A DNA stretch of 64,000 bases from Ashinkailepas kermadecensis. Lineage: Eukaryota > Arthropoda > Thecostraca > Neolepadidae. The stretch covers positions 31,891 to 95,890 of the forward strand of contig JAOTOM010002243.1 of the NCBI GenBank assembly GCA_034440615.1. The letters run 5' to 3'. The translations under genes were made by a program, and so were the position numbers. The notes under the pieces were generated by a model that made no database searches, was not told the origin of the DNA, and worked only from the letters and a program-made list of their open reading frames with translations. This document shows, piece after piece, positions 35,845 through 47,001 of this stretch (its first letter is position 1; every line of letters begins with the position of its first letter).

Positions 35845-35859
35845 CCGGTTAACCCTCAC

Positions 35860-36320
35860 CCCTCCCGCCCCTCGCTTTCCAATACAAACTGAGATTTCGG
35901 CCAGCTTATTTTGTGGTGGGAAATATTTTCCGTTCTTTTTTGCCACAAAAGGAAATCAAACGGGACCAAAAGTCCTCGGGCTGACACCTTGATAGCACTT
36001 CTGAATTCAGACCACCTTTCGTATCTCTAGTCATTCGTGGTGGCTACAAGAGGTGAGCCTGTGCCTATAAATGCTAAATTTTATAAAAGCCTGTGTTATC
36101 AATTACCACTTCATATCATTTCATATTATGGGTGACAACATTACAAGCAATTTATCCCACGGTCAACTACTGCCACATATTTCATTAACTGACGAGATGG
36201 CGCTGTATATCGATGGAGTATGGCGCTAGAATAGCTTGGTTGGCTCTGCCGATTCCATTGATTATCAAGGAAATAACAAAACTAATTTGCACAACGCCAA
36301 AGTAGCACCCGAAGGGCGCG
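35860..36320. other. Nothing recognised
   Basis: No gene is supported in this stretch. Confidence 0.4.
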
Positions 36321-36324
36321 AAAT

Positions 36325-36395
36325 GACCAACGCAGTACTCACGCCCTAAAACACAAATAAACCACCACCACCACACACCATCACCACCAGTAGCA
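36325..36395 (+). repeat. SINE/LINE 3' tail with (ACC)n
   Basis: GACCAACGCAGTACTCACGC is followed by CCTAAAACACAAATAAACC and ACC repeats. It is a relative of the tails at 9850, 39555 and 40930. Confidence 0.5.
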
Positions 36396-36399
36396 TATA

Positions 36400-37460
36400 G
36401 CTTGTTCGTCATTGAACGATTGTAGTAATTAAGTAGATATATTTGACATAATTTCACCATCCACTTAGCTGCAATTGGCGCATACTATTTAAATGTGTCT
36501 TGGGGCACTGCTCGACATGCCAAGGCAAATTAACAATGTGATTTATTCACCTTAAATTATATGCTGGTGTTTCTCATGTGCATGACAGTTTACACTTACC
36601 CTTTCCTTCCCTCACACATACCTTTTCCACGCACGGTAGCTTTGACTTCAGAGGCGCATTTCTTATGATATCCTGCTTTTGCTCAAATGGCAAGGTGATT
36701 TTTCCAGATCATCCACTGGATTTCGAATTGTCAAGAAACAGCACAGGAAAAGGAGCAGGTGGATGCTTTGTGCAACAATGAATATGGATAGGAAAACTTG
36801 CGAATGCGTGGCAACTAACGTTAAGTTGTACGAGGTGGGCCACTATGATGAAAAGCAAACCAATAATAAATGCGCACAAGTAAATGCATATGGATTTCAT
36901 GGGTAACATTTCTTTGCAAGCACTCAAGAAAGACAGCCTATCGTAAAATATATGGGTTTGCAACTTCCAAGGATTTAATTGCATATCATCGTAATGCATA
37001 AAACACAAACATTTTGTATTGCTTGGATATGAAACTCCTCATATTGTTTTCCATATTGTATCCCTGCCAAATCATATAAAGAGACAATCAGATTGAGGTC
37101 GTATGGTACCAAGGTTGCCACAACATTGTGCTCTCAAATAATACAAAATACACAAAACATATGGGTTGAAGCACCCAATATAATTGGGTTTTAAGCAATA
37201 CATCTATACTAGCATCACCAGGTAGTTTCCATTCACATTCTGCAGAGATTAAACATTTGAAGGACAAAATAATCGACATGACTGCAATTGAAAACTACTT
37301 GAGAAAGGCAAGGCTATGACACCCAAATATATACCTGTACAAATCAGCACCTAACTGCTAAGAGTGTCAAGGGTCAGTGGCCGCTCCAGGTGGGGCACTG
37401 TGTCTGAGCGTCCTTAGATATTGTAATAATGATGGTTCTAAATTTAAAATATCACTCCAC
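36400..37460. other. Nothing recognised
   Basis: AT-rich. Short frames at 36578-36906 have no familiar motif. Confidence 0.4.
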
Positions 37461-39500
37461 GTTTAGGGCGGCTAGGTCGGGGGCGGGGGTCTGTCGTCGG
37501 GTCGGTCTGGTAAGGGGTTCTTCTTTGAGGGGTGGGTTGTTTCTTGCTGTGATTTCTGGAGTAGTCTTATCTGTTTTGTAGTCGGCCTGGTGAGCGCCTG
37601 AAGTCGTCTTGTCTGCCATCCGACGTTGAGCGCCAGTGTGGGGCGACGACGGGTGGTCTAGCCAGCTATCCGTCTCGATGCTCGTCTCCCCACGCTAAAC
37701 GCCATGTGTACGGTGGCGGGGGTCTAGGTGGATCTTGGTTTTTGGTTCCGTTTCGTAGTCGCAGGGGAGTGGGTTTGTTTTGCTTTGTCTTGTCTTGTCT
37801 TCGTTTTTGGTGGTGGTGACGTCGGACGCTTAGTACGGCACGCCGCCATTCAGCCAGACATTGACGCGTGGCCGCCGGTCTGCCCACTACTCACGGCCGC
37901 TGGGCGGGCTGCCTGCGAGCCGTGCCGACCTCCTTTCCGGAGAGGATTCGCCTCCATGACCGGCGCGGCCCACAGCGAGCGGTGTCCGGAATCCACGACC
38001 CGCTCTGTCAAGTCTGTTTGTCATTATCGTGTATCGTCATTTTGTTGACGCCCTGTAACTCGCCCATCCTGACACCAAATTGATATAGCGAGGCCAAACC
38101 TCTCTCTGCCACCACTTCCATTCGTAAGTGAACCTAGCTTGGTCGTGGCGCTAGGGGAGGCTACGGAAACCGCGTGATTGGAGAGAGGGGGTCATAGGGA
38201 TTATGAGTCAACATAGGAGTTAGGATTGTGTCCGTCGCTGGCCTTCATCCAGCTTCGGGACCCTCCTACGTACTGGAATCACTCTTACCGTGCCTCCCTT
38301 TCCCCACCATCGATGCCCTCACGGGTCATCGGACTTGCAAATTGAGCGTCTAGGTAATTATCCTGGGTCAAGGTTTGACAACGATGAGTTTCTGGCAGCT
38401 AGATTCGTACGCCGAGTTCCAACAGCTCCCACTGGTCCTTAGCTACATACAGCTACTTAATACACGCTCCCACGTAATTAATTCATTTCCATTTTGCATC
38501 CCGAACATTCATTCTCTACTAAGACGTGTTGGCCCAACAATTTTCCCTTCCAGTGGTACGTGCGCATTCAGCTAGTCTTACTTTCTCAGATCGTTGCTTA
38601 GGGATTCCTAGCCCAAAGTTAAATGCTAATTACCCGTGCTTAAGTCCACAACTGTGACCGGCTGACGCTACACTGTTGGTTGTGTATTGTAAGGTACTAT
38701 TTCCGTTGCCGCCTTCAAGGCTTAACACTGGGCTGCGAAATTCCGTTAGTTTCTGCTTGGGTCTCATGTCTGGGCTTGGGTATTCACTGCCAGCCTACCT
38801 AGCCTTAAATCAGTCGACACCCTGCCGGGGCTTGCACGCTGAAATGTGCGATCGGCAGCCACCCCCACAGGTGGTCCTGGTCCACAAGTCGGTAGGTGTG
38901 TTCTCCCAATCGTCTTTCTAACCTATCCCGCCCGAGGTCATGTAGGGAGACCCACAAAATCCCTTTCCTGTCCTATCCTTGGGGGCTTGCGGAACGCCAA
39001 ACTTCATCTTCCCCGTCTGTGATACAATCAGGATGCGTAGACCTGCTGGATCAACAGAGATGTGGTAGGAAAAAAAACAACCTGTCCGTTTTGGCTATGA
39101 AAGGCGGCGCAAATGACCTTCATGGTCCGGCACGCCTAAAAAATCACTCTCCCCCTTCCCTTTGGCTATGCTATTTAAAGCTGTGCGCACAGCGTTTCAT
39201 CCCGAACCAAAATTGGACGCCGCTGCCCGCGAGCTTACCCATCGAGCCCGTCGGGTCTGACCACCCTCTGGATGCCCTTCCGCGCTCCGTGATCGCCAGG
39301 CCGGAGGTACTTTTGCGGCCCAGAATTACCCAAGCAACCCAGCTGCCCTGTGAAATGTTCAGCCTCCGGCACGCTTTCCCAGGGGTTCAGCCAACAAAGT
39401 TTCATAATTTACCGTCTTCTCTCAGCCATCCTTCCTTCTCCTCCGAAGAGAAGGGGCGGAGGCTGTTCTTAACTCACGCTCGGTGCCCATGAAATTTCCC
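37460..39500. other. GC-rich unassigned block
   Basis: Base composition differs clearly from the flanks. A 198-codon frame lies at 38896-39492 (+) and shorter ones elsewhere, all without recognisable domains and with an odd, proline- and serine-rich make-up. It could be a decayed LTR-type or other large element. I found no direct terminal repeats or reverse transcriptase. Confidence 0.35.
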
Positions 39501-39544
39501 GGCCGTGGAATGGCGGCTAAATGATCTAATGATGAAATGGGCGC

Positions 39545-39595
39545 TAAATGATCTACCATGGTCGGTGCGCCCTAAAACCCAAATCACACACACGG
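39545..39595 (+). repeat. SINE/LINE 3' tail
   Basis: ATGGTCGGTGCGCCCTAAAA followed by CCCAAATCACACACAC. Same family as the tail at 40930. Confidence 0.55.
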
Positions 39596-39747
39596 AATGG
39601 CGGCTTGAAAACCGTCTCCTCGCTAAAATGCGTAAATCGTCTCATGTCATCCGTCACAGTCGGTAATCGGGTCCGTCCTGCCCTGTCTTGCCAGCTACTT
39701 TTTACATTAAGTAATGGACGGACCCATAATTAATTCACTATTCATAT

Positions 39748-40513
39748 TAACCCTCTCGGGGAGGGGGGGGGGGTGATAGCCGCCCCCCTAAGGGTGTCCA
39801 CGGATAGTGAAAACGGCGCGTTCCCCACATCAATTTGGCATGTTGTGTCAAAATTTTGAGGTCAGGTCATTTAGGGTCAACGAGTTAGTCAAGGTCAAGT
39901 AAGGTCACCTCCAGAAATGTTCAACCAGTCGTCACGATTTAACGGATAGATATATTGTAATGAAACTTTCAGCGTTTGCTTATCTTTAGGGACGAAATAA
40001 AACACACCAGAGGAATTTTTTGTTCCGTTTTTGATTACTTATTAGGTTTGCATATTCGCCCATAAGAGCTAAAATCGAAGATTCTGGCCAAAGTAAGCAT
40101 TTTTTTTAATGAGAGCAAGTTGACTTCGAACAACGTTTTCCCGTCCACTCTATCCATTAGAAAAAGAAAAAATAAAGAAAATTGAAACCTCAAACTTTAA
40201 AAAACAAAACGATTTTTGGGTGGGTAAAAATTTTAGGGCCATGGTCGATTTCGCCTTCCTTTTCTGATTCCAAATAATTTTTTTCCACATCTCCCCAAAA
40301 TTAACTCTCCAGAACCAAAATCATGATGTAAGTCGTGAAAACTTAGGCCCCCTAGTGACATCACTTTTTGTCTGGGATAAAATGTATGGGGTGGTGTCTG
40401 GCCCTACTCGTCGAGCGCTTTCCGATGACACCGCTTTCGTTTCGTGCGACGCTTAGTTTGGGGATTAGAGGGGGGTATATCAACCCCCCCCCCCCAGAGA
40501 CGGGGTGTGAGGA
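39748..40513. mobile_element. piggyBac-type MITE, decayed relative
   Basis: The left end is TTAACCCTC followed by a G-run. The interior shares AGGTCACCTCCA.AAATGTT, CAGTCG.CACG and TGAAACTTTCAG.GTTT with the 8649-9313 element. The right end has lost the TTAA but keeps TATCAACCCCC.CCCAGAG.C. It is an older copy of the same family. Confidence 0.7.
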
Positions 40514-40565
40514 TATGACCGGAAAGACGGGGAGGTTTAATGTTTGTGACTACGGTGCATATATC

Positions 40566-40764
40566 AATTGCGATCACGATTAGTTGATGCGCGTAGTCCA
40601 AAAACGGCTTTTGAGGAAGACTGGTTTCAATCCCGTCTCGGGATCGTCATCAGTTCATTGTATGGTAATCCAGGCGGAGGAAACCAGGCGGAGACGGGAT
40701 TGAAACCGGTTTTCCTAAAAAAAACATGTTTTGACTACGCGCTTCAACTAACCGTGATCGCAAT
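40566..40764. mobile_element. Fold-back MITE
   Basis: AATTGCGATCACGATTAGTT with GCGCGTAGTC and CTGGTTTCAATCCCGTCTC recurs inverted as GAGACGGGATTGAAACCGG with GACTACGCGC and AACCGTGATCGCAATT. The arms are about 75 bp around a 50-bp centre. It is non-coding. Superfamily and duplication are not clear. Confidence 0.8.
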
Positions 40765-40914
40765 TAATTTACTATAATTCCTAATCACACTTGGTAAGTT
40801 TGACGACGTAATGGTCAGCGCGATGGTCGTTCCTTAACGTCTTTGAGGTTTTGAACCTCCGAATTTTTACCAGACACTCAGCATCTAAGGGTAAAACATG
40901 TACTGACAGGTGCA

Positions 40915-40970
40915 AAGATATGATCAACATGGTCAATGCGCCCTAAAGCCCAAATAACTAACTAACCTGA
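40915..40970 (+). repeat. SINE/LINE 3' tail with (AACT)n
   Basis: ACATGGTCAATGCGCCCTAA then AGCCCAAATAACTAACTAAC, nearly identical to 9875-9909. Confidence 0.6.
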
Positions 40971-40974
40971 GGGC

Positions 40975-42155
40975 GGTTTCAAGGGTTTGCACGGTAGACA
41001 TTGTTTGCCTCATCGTGGAAGTCTTGTGATATACGTATGGCATGTCGTCGTAAAATTGAGTTCACATGTGGGTCTCTTTATGGGTCTTTATGGGTCCATA
41101 AAGATGCTGTAAATTTATCGCGAAAATGTATAAGTTATACACATGGCGCAAACTTTCTCCTTTTAAATTAATTCATTTTCCGCATCAAAAGAAATCCAGA
41201 CGGAAGCGAATCGTGTTGCGGCTTGTTTATCTCTCGGACTGCAAATGAACCAGCTTCTTACAAGCTTTCCTCCAGACTTAATGTACCGAGTCAACGGACG
41301 TCACGTGCGTGGCACGCAACTTGTTACGTGCGAGTGTTAAAAATGAACGAAATTGAAGCATTGATAACGGGTGTACTTCTCTTCTTGATGGGCATGCGTT
41401 TGTTTTCCGCCGCCGAATGTTCGTTTCCGCCACTCAGCATCTCATGTAGCAATCAGTACGGGCGGGTCCAGGGCATTGGAAACACTTGGATCATTTAGAG
41501 GCATCATCCTATGGTCCTGAGTGTCAACAGGCTACGTAACATGCATATTACGATTTCGGATACTGACAATCGGCTATTTTTTAAACATATCAGTCCATAC
41601 GGTTAAAGTTTAGTGCAGCACTTAGTGAGACATACAGGTAAATTGTTGGTTGAACTGTCTGATAGTGCATATGTTCTCCCTATGGCGATCTTATTTGTGT
41701 GACATGCAAATTCCCTTCAACTTCAACAATGATCTGCCTGTACCTACCTGCTAAATATATGGTAGATTATATTACCCATGTAGGTATATATTTGTATGGA
41801 CATATATAAAAGTATTTTACCATTTTAGCACAATTCCTACCAAGTTCATGGTTCTATATCCCTGCATAGACATCCATACCCAACACAGATTTAGAATGAT
41901 CTCTAAATCCTGATTGCTTCTAATGAAACCTGAGTTGAGTAAGTAGAACTACCTGTTGATTTTTATTTTTGATGTAGGGACTCATTGTTTGGGGGTTCAA
42001 CACCATTTTCATACTATGCTCTAGTCATCCACCCATAAACTCTGTGCTATAGATCAGAAGTATTTTCCTAGTGTCCCACCCTCCCCAACAAAAACATGTA
42101 AGCAACACTCACATGAATAACGAAGGTAGGTATGGCCATGCTTCAGCTTTCCTAT
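40975..42155. other. Nothing recognised
   Basis: No gene is supported. The frame at 41223-41498 has no motif I recognise. Confidence 0.4.
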
Positions 42156-42164
42156 CCACCTACC

Positions 42165-42215
42165 AGTAGCGGATCCAGGTGGAGGAAACTGGGGAATGTC
42201 CCCCCCCCCGCCGAT
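42165..42215. mobile_element. hAT-type MITE end fragment
   Basis: CCAGTAGCGGATCCAGGTGG and the following C-run resemble the CACTGGCGGATC end of the hAT MITE at 43960. Only one end is seen. Confidence 0.4.
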
Positions 42216-42468
42216 AGCCCCGTGGCGCTCCTTCGACGATCGCTAGCGAACCATAAAGCGCATGGCATGCGGGAATGCGGCTCACCGTCTGGTTAGCTAA
42301 GTTGGTAGAGCGCTGATCTCGAGGATGGAGCGAACCCGCCATGACAAGGCAGGTGGGTCCGCTTGTACATCCGCGAGACAGTACAATACGTCAGCACAGC
42401 CCGCTAGTGTGCTTCCCAGCACTGCAAAGCTGCGGACGGCTGACCGAACACTCTGCTTCAGGTACACC

Positions 42469-42738
42469 ATGGACACGGCGCTGGTGGAGGTGCTGGAGGA
42501 GTGCCGACGCGACGGTGCGGCCGGCATTATGACTGTCGATTCGAACGGCCTGTGTCTGACTATGGAGGGCGCGCTGACGGAGTCGGCCGGCGGCCAGCTG
42601 GCGGCAGTGGCGTCGGCCGCACGTCTCGTCGAGCCTGACGCGCCGCGCCCGCCTGTTGTCACGCTAGAGACTGAGTGTTCTGTCTGCCTGGTGGCTTCTG
42701 TCGGCGGAATCACCACCGCACTTCTCAAGGACAAGTAG
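42469..42738 (+). CDS. LAMTOR5: LAMTOR5, Ragulator complex subunit
   Basis: 89 residues, close to the usual 91 of LAMTOR5 (HBXIP). It shares the roadblock-like pattern: an N-terminal helix (MDTALVEVLEECRRDGAAG), a strand with the T.DS.GL motif, a central helix rich in alanine (GQLAAVASAARLVEP), then VVTLETE and a C-terminal GGITTAL strand, equivalent to VVCLE...DGITVAV in vertebrates. LAMTOR5 is a scaffold of the lysosomal Ragulator complex that anchors Rag GTPases and mTORC1. The ATG is in a strong context (CACCATGG), and CTGCTTCAG just upstream is a plausible acceptor, so a 5' exon probably exists. The frame is also open upstream to 42325, but that part is not LAMTOR5-like. The CDS is GC-rich and has no intron. 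It is diverged from vertebrate forms but its reading frame is intact. Confidence 0.82.
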   Translation: MDTALVEVLEECRRDGAAGIMTVDSNGLCLTMEGALTESAGGQLAAVASAARLVEPDAPRPPVVTLETECSVCLVASVGGITTALLKDK

Positions 42739-42744
42739 TCGGTT

Positions 42745-43950
42745 TGCCGAAAGACCGTACCGATGACGGTGTCAGAGCTTTGGAGGACACAATACCGTAG
42801 ATGTTTGGTACGATGTGGACCTACCTGAGGGCTGAAGCGTGACGTTGAGTGGCATATATCGCCGTCCATGGAGCCGCCACTTCGTGATAAAAATGAAGCT
42901 GATTAGCGAAGAATACATCCCGATTCCCAGTCATCAATCTCAGTGGTGAAAGTTTGCCAATTTCCTCGTCTAGTGGACAGGGTGTATCGCTGTTTACTCT
43001 GCTTCTATCCTCAACCCGTCTTCCCCGTCCCGCAATGTTCTGGTTTCTAAAGCTTGCAGGACCGGGCTTCTGATGATGGATCGGCCCATCCACCAGAAAC
43101 TGTACGATGTACCTGGTATAGCTTGGCCGCATGACCACTGCAGTCGATGCTCCCCTGAACTTCTGGTACAGCTTAAATATACATGCTGAAGTATGAAGCA
43201 TCGGTTTGGCTTCAGGGAATATCGTTAATCTCGCCTAACAATGAAGGTGTGCGGCAGTAGAAAATATGGTGACAATAAATGTATCGTGAGGTAAGGTCTA
43301 TATACATGAACACCACTCATAGATACAAGGGGTTACTCGTACCTCAAGGTTGTGAAAGCTTCACCAACTTAGGTGGGAAGAGAGAAAGGGGAAACAATTT
43401 TGGATATGACATTCACAAAATGTCACGTTTATTCATGGGGGTAGGTTGTCTATTCAAATGTATCTTCGGATTTTACATCGATGCTTTTTAAAGATAAAAT
43501 AATAGGCCTATGTATGTAACCGCCCACTATGGCGAACCGTTACATGTATCTCGGTGCCTGTTGTCGCATTAGCTTTTTATAAATATAAACCTAACCTGTT
43601 GTGTCGTCAGTGTCGCTCCTAGGTTTGTGTCACGGGGAAATAACATTTGGAGGCCGACTTGCCCCCTTTTTAAGTCCAGGATTTCGATCACCATTTTAAG
43701 GGGACCATTAAACAAAAACTAATTGATGACGAACTTAGTTTTTGTTTGGAGGAGTCCAATCCGCCACCATCATTTCGAATGTACCGGATTTCAACCCCCT
43801 CCAATTGTTCAAAGTTGTTTCCGGTTATCCCTCGATAAGTCGGTTAACACTGTTCAAACTACACCTGTAGAAATAACGTTAAAATATAACATTATTCGTG
43901 ATTCGCGCGGTTCACTTTATGCCTGGTCATCACCACGCCAACATTCGTGC
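42745..43950 (+). other. LAMTOR5 3' flank
   Basis: No second gene is seen. The nearest AATAAA on the plus strand is at 43274-43279 and may end the LAMTOR5 transcript, about 540 bp after the stop. Confidence 0.4.
43274..43279 (+). promoter_or_regulatory. Candidate LAMTOR5 polyadenylation signal
   Basis: AATAAA followed by TGTATCGTGAG. Position only; no transcript evidence. Confidence 0.35.
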
Positions 43951-43959
43951 ACATGTACC

Positions 43960-44250
43960 CACTGGCGGATCTAGCCAACCGGTTTGGGGGGGTAACTTTC
44001 GGTTTACGACGTCAGCCTCCCCTCCCCCTCCCGGGGGAGGGGGAAGCTGACCAAACAATTACAACAAAATACCTTTGAAATTGGAGATTATTTCACCCGG
44101 AACGCTATTTTTTAACCTCGGCAAAGGTTACTGCATTTTAATTCAGTTTACTTTTGTTGGTTTGGGGGGGGGCAAAAGACACTATGGCCCCCCTTTGAGG
44201 GGTGGGGGGGGCATGGCCGGAATGCCCCCCCCCCCCTGGATCCGCCAGTG
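43960..44250. mobile_element. hAT-type MITE, 291 bp, with 8-bp target duplication
   Basis: Flanked by CATGTACC at 43952-43959 and 44251-44258. The ends are CACTGGCGGATC and its inverted counterpart GGATCCGCCAGTG. The interior has G-runs, C-runs and a CCTCCCCCTCCCGGGGGAGG palindrome near 44020. An 8-bp duplication and CA.TGGCGGATC ends fit the hAT superfamily. It is non-coding. Confidence 0.9.
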
Positions 44251-44529
44251 CATGTACCAACACCCGCCTGGCGTATTACATACATTCGATATACACCCGC
44301 CTGGTGATTCTACTGTCTCTGTTTGGCATCCTACGTTCTGCTAATTGCTGCCATATGACAGCCTTACGCCATATTTGACGTCATGGGATGCTTCGTTTGG
44401 GGGTGCACCGGGAAAAATCGATTAATTTAATTCCATGAGTATTTCTTTTCTGGTGGGGTGGAAGTCCCGATTCCCCTCTGAGCTTTGGTGCACCTCATCT
44501 CTTCGTTTAAATATGCCGGCGCGTCTTTA

Positions 44530-45265
44530 ACCTTCCATTGTGCTTTTGAGACAATGCTGTGTTTATCTGATTCATCGGACGCAAATTTTTTGGGCTTGCG
44601 ATTTCTCCGGGTCTCGCGCGGTTTTTTTTTGGTCCAGGTTCGCGGTTTCGGGCACCAGATGCAAGTTTGCTGGACTTGACGCGATTCCTTGAGATCTCAG
44701 CTGAACTTTTAAAGCCCATGCACTGGCGTTATTTTTTTTCGGCCCCCGAAGTTTGCGCACACCGCCGCCAATTGTTGAGCCAGGGTAAGCTTTGTCGGGG
44801 CCATACTCGACTTTTCGGAAGCATCTGGCGCGAATTTTTACAAGTTTCAGGTCAACTTTCCGGACCCCCGGACATTTACTTTTGGGAATTCCTGCTTTGT
44901 TTTGGAGGGGGGGGTGGCGGCACGCAGTTTTCCCGGCATATGATACTTATTGGGGGAACAACGCGAATTTTGGGTACCCCGAAGGAAATTTTTGGGCCAG
45001 CGCGATTTGAGGTTCACGGTGCAATTTTTCGGGGCCCACTGTACTTATTTAGGACGCCCGATGCGAATTTGTCATGGCCTGATGGAAAAATTTTCGGCCC
45101 CAGCGCAATTTTCGGGGCTCCCAGCGCGATTCTTGAAGGCCTACAAATTATCAGGGGGACATGTGCTCTGTTAGCCACTCTCGGCACGCCTTTGGCTACC
45201 GGGAATAGCTCAATTTTACAATGGCATACCCGTGCGCAAGGGGTCGCAATAAAGAAGCCGAAATG
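44530..45265 (-). repeat. Degenerate CCCCAAAA.TCGCG repeat, block 1
   Basis: The minus strand has about 24 diverged units of roughly 28-32 bp with core GGGCCCCGAAAATTGCGC, some replaced by AAATAAGTACAGTGG-type units. The same repeat is at 50745-51990, 60845-62410 and 62940-63665. Open frames here follow from the unit length and base content. Confidence 0.75.
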
Positions 45266-45269
45266 TATG

Positions 45270-46440
45270 TGTTGATAGAAGAAAACTAGCATTGCTTTAA
45301 ATCCTAGTAGATATTTTACTTCGCTCTCAAGTTGCTTGTTTCTATGGAATGACTACCCCATGGATGAAACTTTTCAAAATGTGTTAATGCGGCCAAAGTG
45401 CGGTCGTACCAAGGGTCCAAGGTGAGAAGAACCGTTCTCAACTTTGAGCTACGTATCAGAACATCCATGGATCAGACGGCTATTTTCATATCCGTGGCAC
45501 GTGACATGGCTATTAGTATATCTTCCGAGCGTCAAGTAGCAAATAAGTTGCAGATGCGCTGCCCCCCGCTAGGCATGGCGTTTGTGGGCGACACCCTCCC
45601 CAGCTTCAGAGCTGGGGACGGGGTTCTGCCCCTCCTGTCCCCGCGTTCCTGGTAAATCCGCCTCGCTTGGCCTCGAACTGTTCCATGTTATATGTTCTGT
45701 AACATGACACCATTATTCAACTATATTGTCGGGCCATGACCATTTTTGACCCCGTGTGACCTGGGTACCTCAGGCGAGGTAAAATGCCGCTCCAGGCGTT
45801 TCACAACGCGCTATTTCTCGTCGCTCACACCATTTCCTTCTTATTCAAGATTCAGAATCTCTATATTTGAAGGATCGGCCAAAAACTAAGTGGCAGCGTC
45901 TTGTTAACGCATAATATCGTTGCAAAATACGGTTGATTACGAACGATAATCATCCACGCAACACCTTAGAATCAAATAAGTACACTTCCCGACGTTTATT
46001 GCGACACGACAGATAAATAACAATGGAAATGCTTACATAACTGAACGTTCCATCACCCCCCCCCCCCCCCCCCTCCCCCAGCTTGTAGATATAATCTACA
46101 TTGTCTTCCCCAATTCATTTTGCAACCGCACCTCTGCTCAAGGGAGATGCTGGTCGGATTACCTTTCGAAGTGGTTACCGGACTATGTGGAATTATCAGA
46201 GAGCACATCACATTTGGCTTAGGTACCTTCCAAATAATACACGGCTTGGCCATGGTGCATGAAGCACAGGACAAGGCACAATAATTGAAGACAACAAGCA
46301 ATTCTTCAACATACGGCGCTTTGGCTACCATCCGTTAGATCTCAGATTGAAGTCGCTTTGTTAAGAAATATACATGCAGTAAAAAAAAAAAGAAGCTCTT
46401 GCCTGCAGGCCATCCCGTCCGCCGCTGTCTGCCAGCTTGT
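45270..46440. other. Nothing recognised except DCTN6 3' flank
   Basis: A C-run of about 18 bp is at 46057-46073 and a short hairpin (CCCCAGCTTCAGAGCTGGGG) at 45598-45617. No gene is supported. Confidence 0.4.
45995..46000 (-). promoter_or_regulatory. Candidate DCTN6 polyadenylation signal
   Basis: TTTATT on the plus strand is AATAAA on the minus strand, about 450 bp after the DCTN6 stop. Confidence 0.4.
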
Positions 46441-46448
46441 GCGCTCGA

Positions 46449-46994
46449 CTACTTTTTGCTGGTTACCGCCAGATAGTGGTAGTTGGGCAGCACCTTCTTG
46501 AGGAAGTCCAGTTGCAGGGTCTGTGGGGCCGGCCGCTCAGCCTGCACACGTCGCCGGTTATCTGCGCCGAACACGACCGTGTTGTTGGGTAGCATCTCGG
46601 CGTTGGCCACCACACAGCCAGCGCCCACCACGCAACCGTGGCCAACAAGCGTCTCGCCGCCCACCACACTCTTGCTCTCCAGCACGTTGTTATCGCCCAC
46701 GCTAAGCGCCTCGCTGCGGCAGTCCACCTCGAAGATGTTGTTGTTGCCGATACGCATAACACGTTGGTTGGAATAGGCAGCGCCGGTCGGCAGTACATGC
46801 ATAATCTGCGCCTGCTCTTCTATGAGATTTGCTTGGCCGATCACGATCGGGCCCGCCTCAGCGATGATGCGTGCACGGGTGTGCACGACGGTGCGCGCCC
46901 CGATGGTGATGTCACCCACCAGCTCGCACTCGGAGCAGACGACCGCGTCCGGTGCAATTTGCAACTGTGGTTTGTTCTCCACCAGCCGCGACAT
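46449..46994 (-). CDS. DCTN6: Dynactin subunit 6 (DCTN6, p27)
   Basis: 181 residues against about 190 in vertebrates, with the same order of landmarks: IAPDAVVCSECELVGDITIG, VVHTRARIIAEAGPIVIG, NLIEEQA, a short variable loop, IGNNNIFEV, GDNNVLESKSVVG, a hexapeptide-rich stretch, NNTVVFGADNRRRVQAERP and TLQLDFLKKVLPNYHYL. The hexapeptide pattern forms a left-handed beta-helix. DCTN6 with DCTN5 forms the pointed-end cap of the dynactin complex, which recruits dynein to cargo. I start at MSRLVENKP because a consensus acceptor (TGTCTTTCAG) lies 7 bases before this ATG at 47002-47003. A longer open frame upstream would include intron sequence. Coding sequence is uninterrupted and GC-rich. It looks functional. 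Confidence 0.95.
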   Translation of the reverse strand: MSRLVENKPQLQIAPDAVVCSECELVGDITIGARTVVHTRARIIAEAGPIVIGQANLIEEQAQIMHVLPTGAAYSNQRVMRIGNNNIFEVDCRSEALSVGDNNVLESKSVVGGETLVGHGCVVGAGCVVANAEMLPNNTVVFGADNRRRVQAERPAPQTLQLDFLKKVLPNYHYLAVTSKK

Positions 46995-47001
46995 AGCGCC
47001 G

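Noticed and set aside
38896..39492. 198-codon frame as a host gene
   Set aside because: No domain, no splice context, and odd composition in a GC-rich block where long frames arise by chance.
42285..42330. tRNA-like A box (TAGCTAAGTTGGTAGAGCGCTG)
   Set aside because: No B box at the right distance and no foldable tRNA; at best a worn SINE head.
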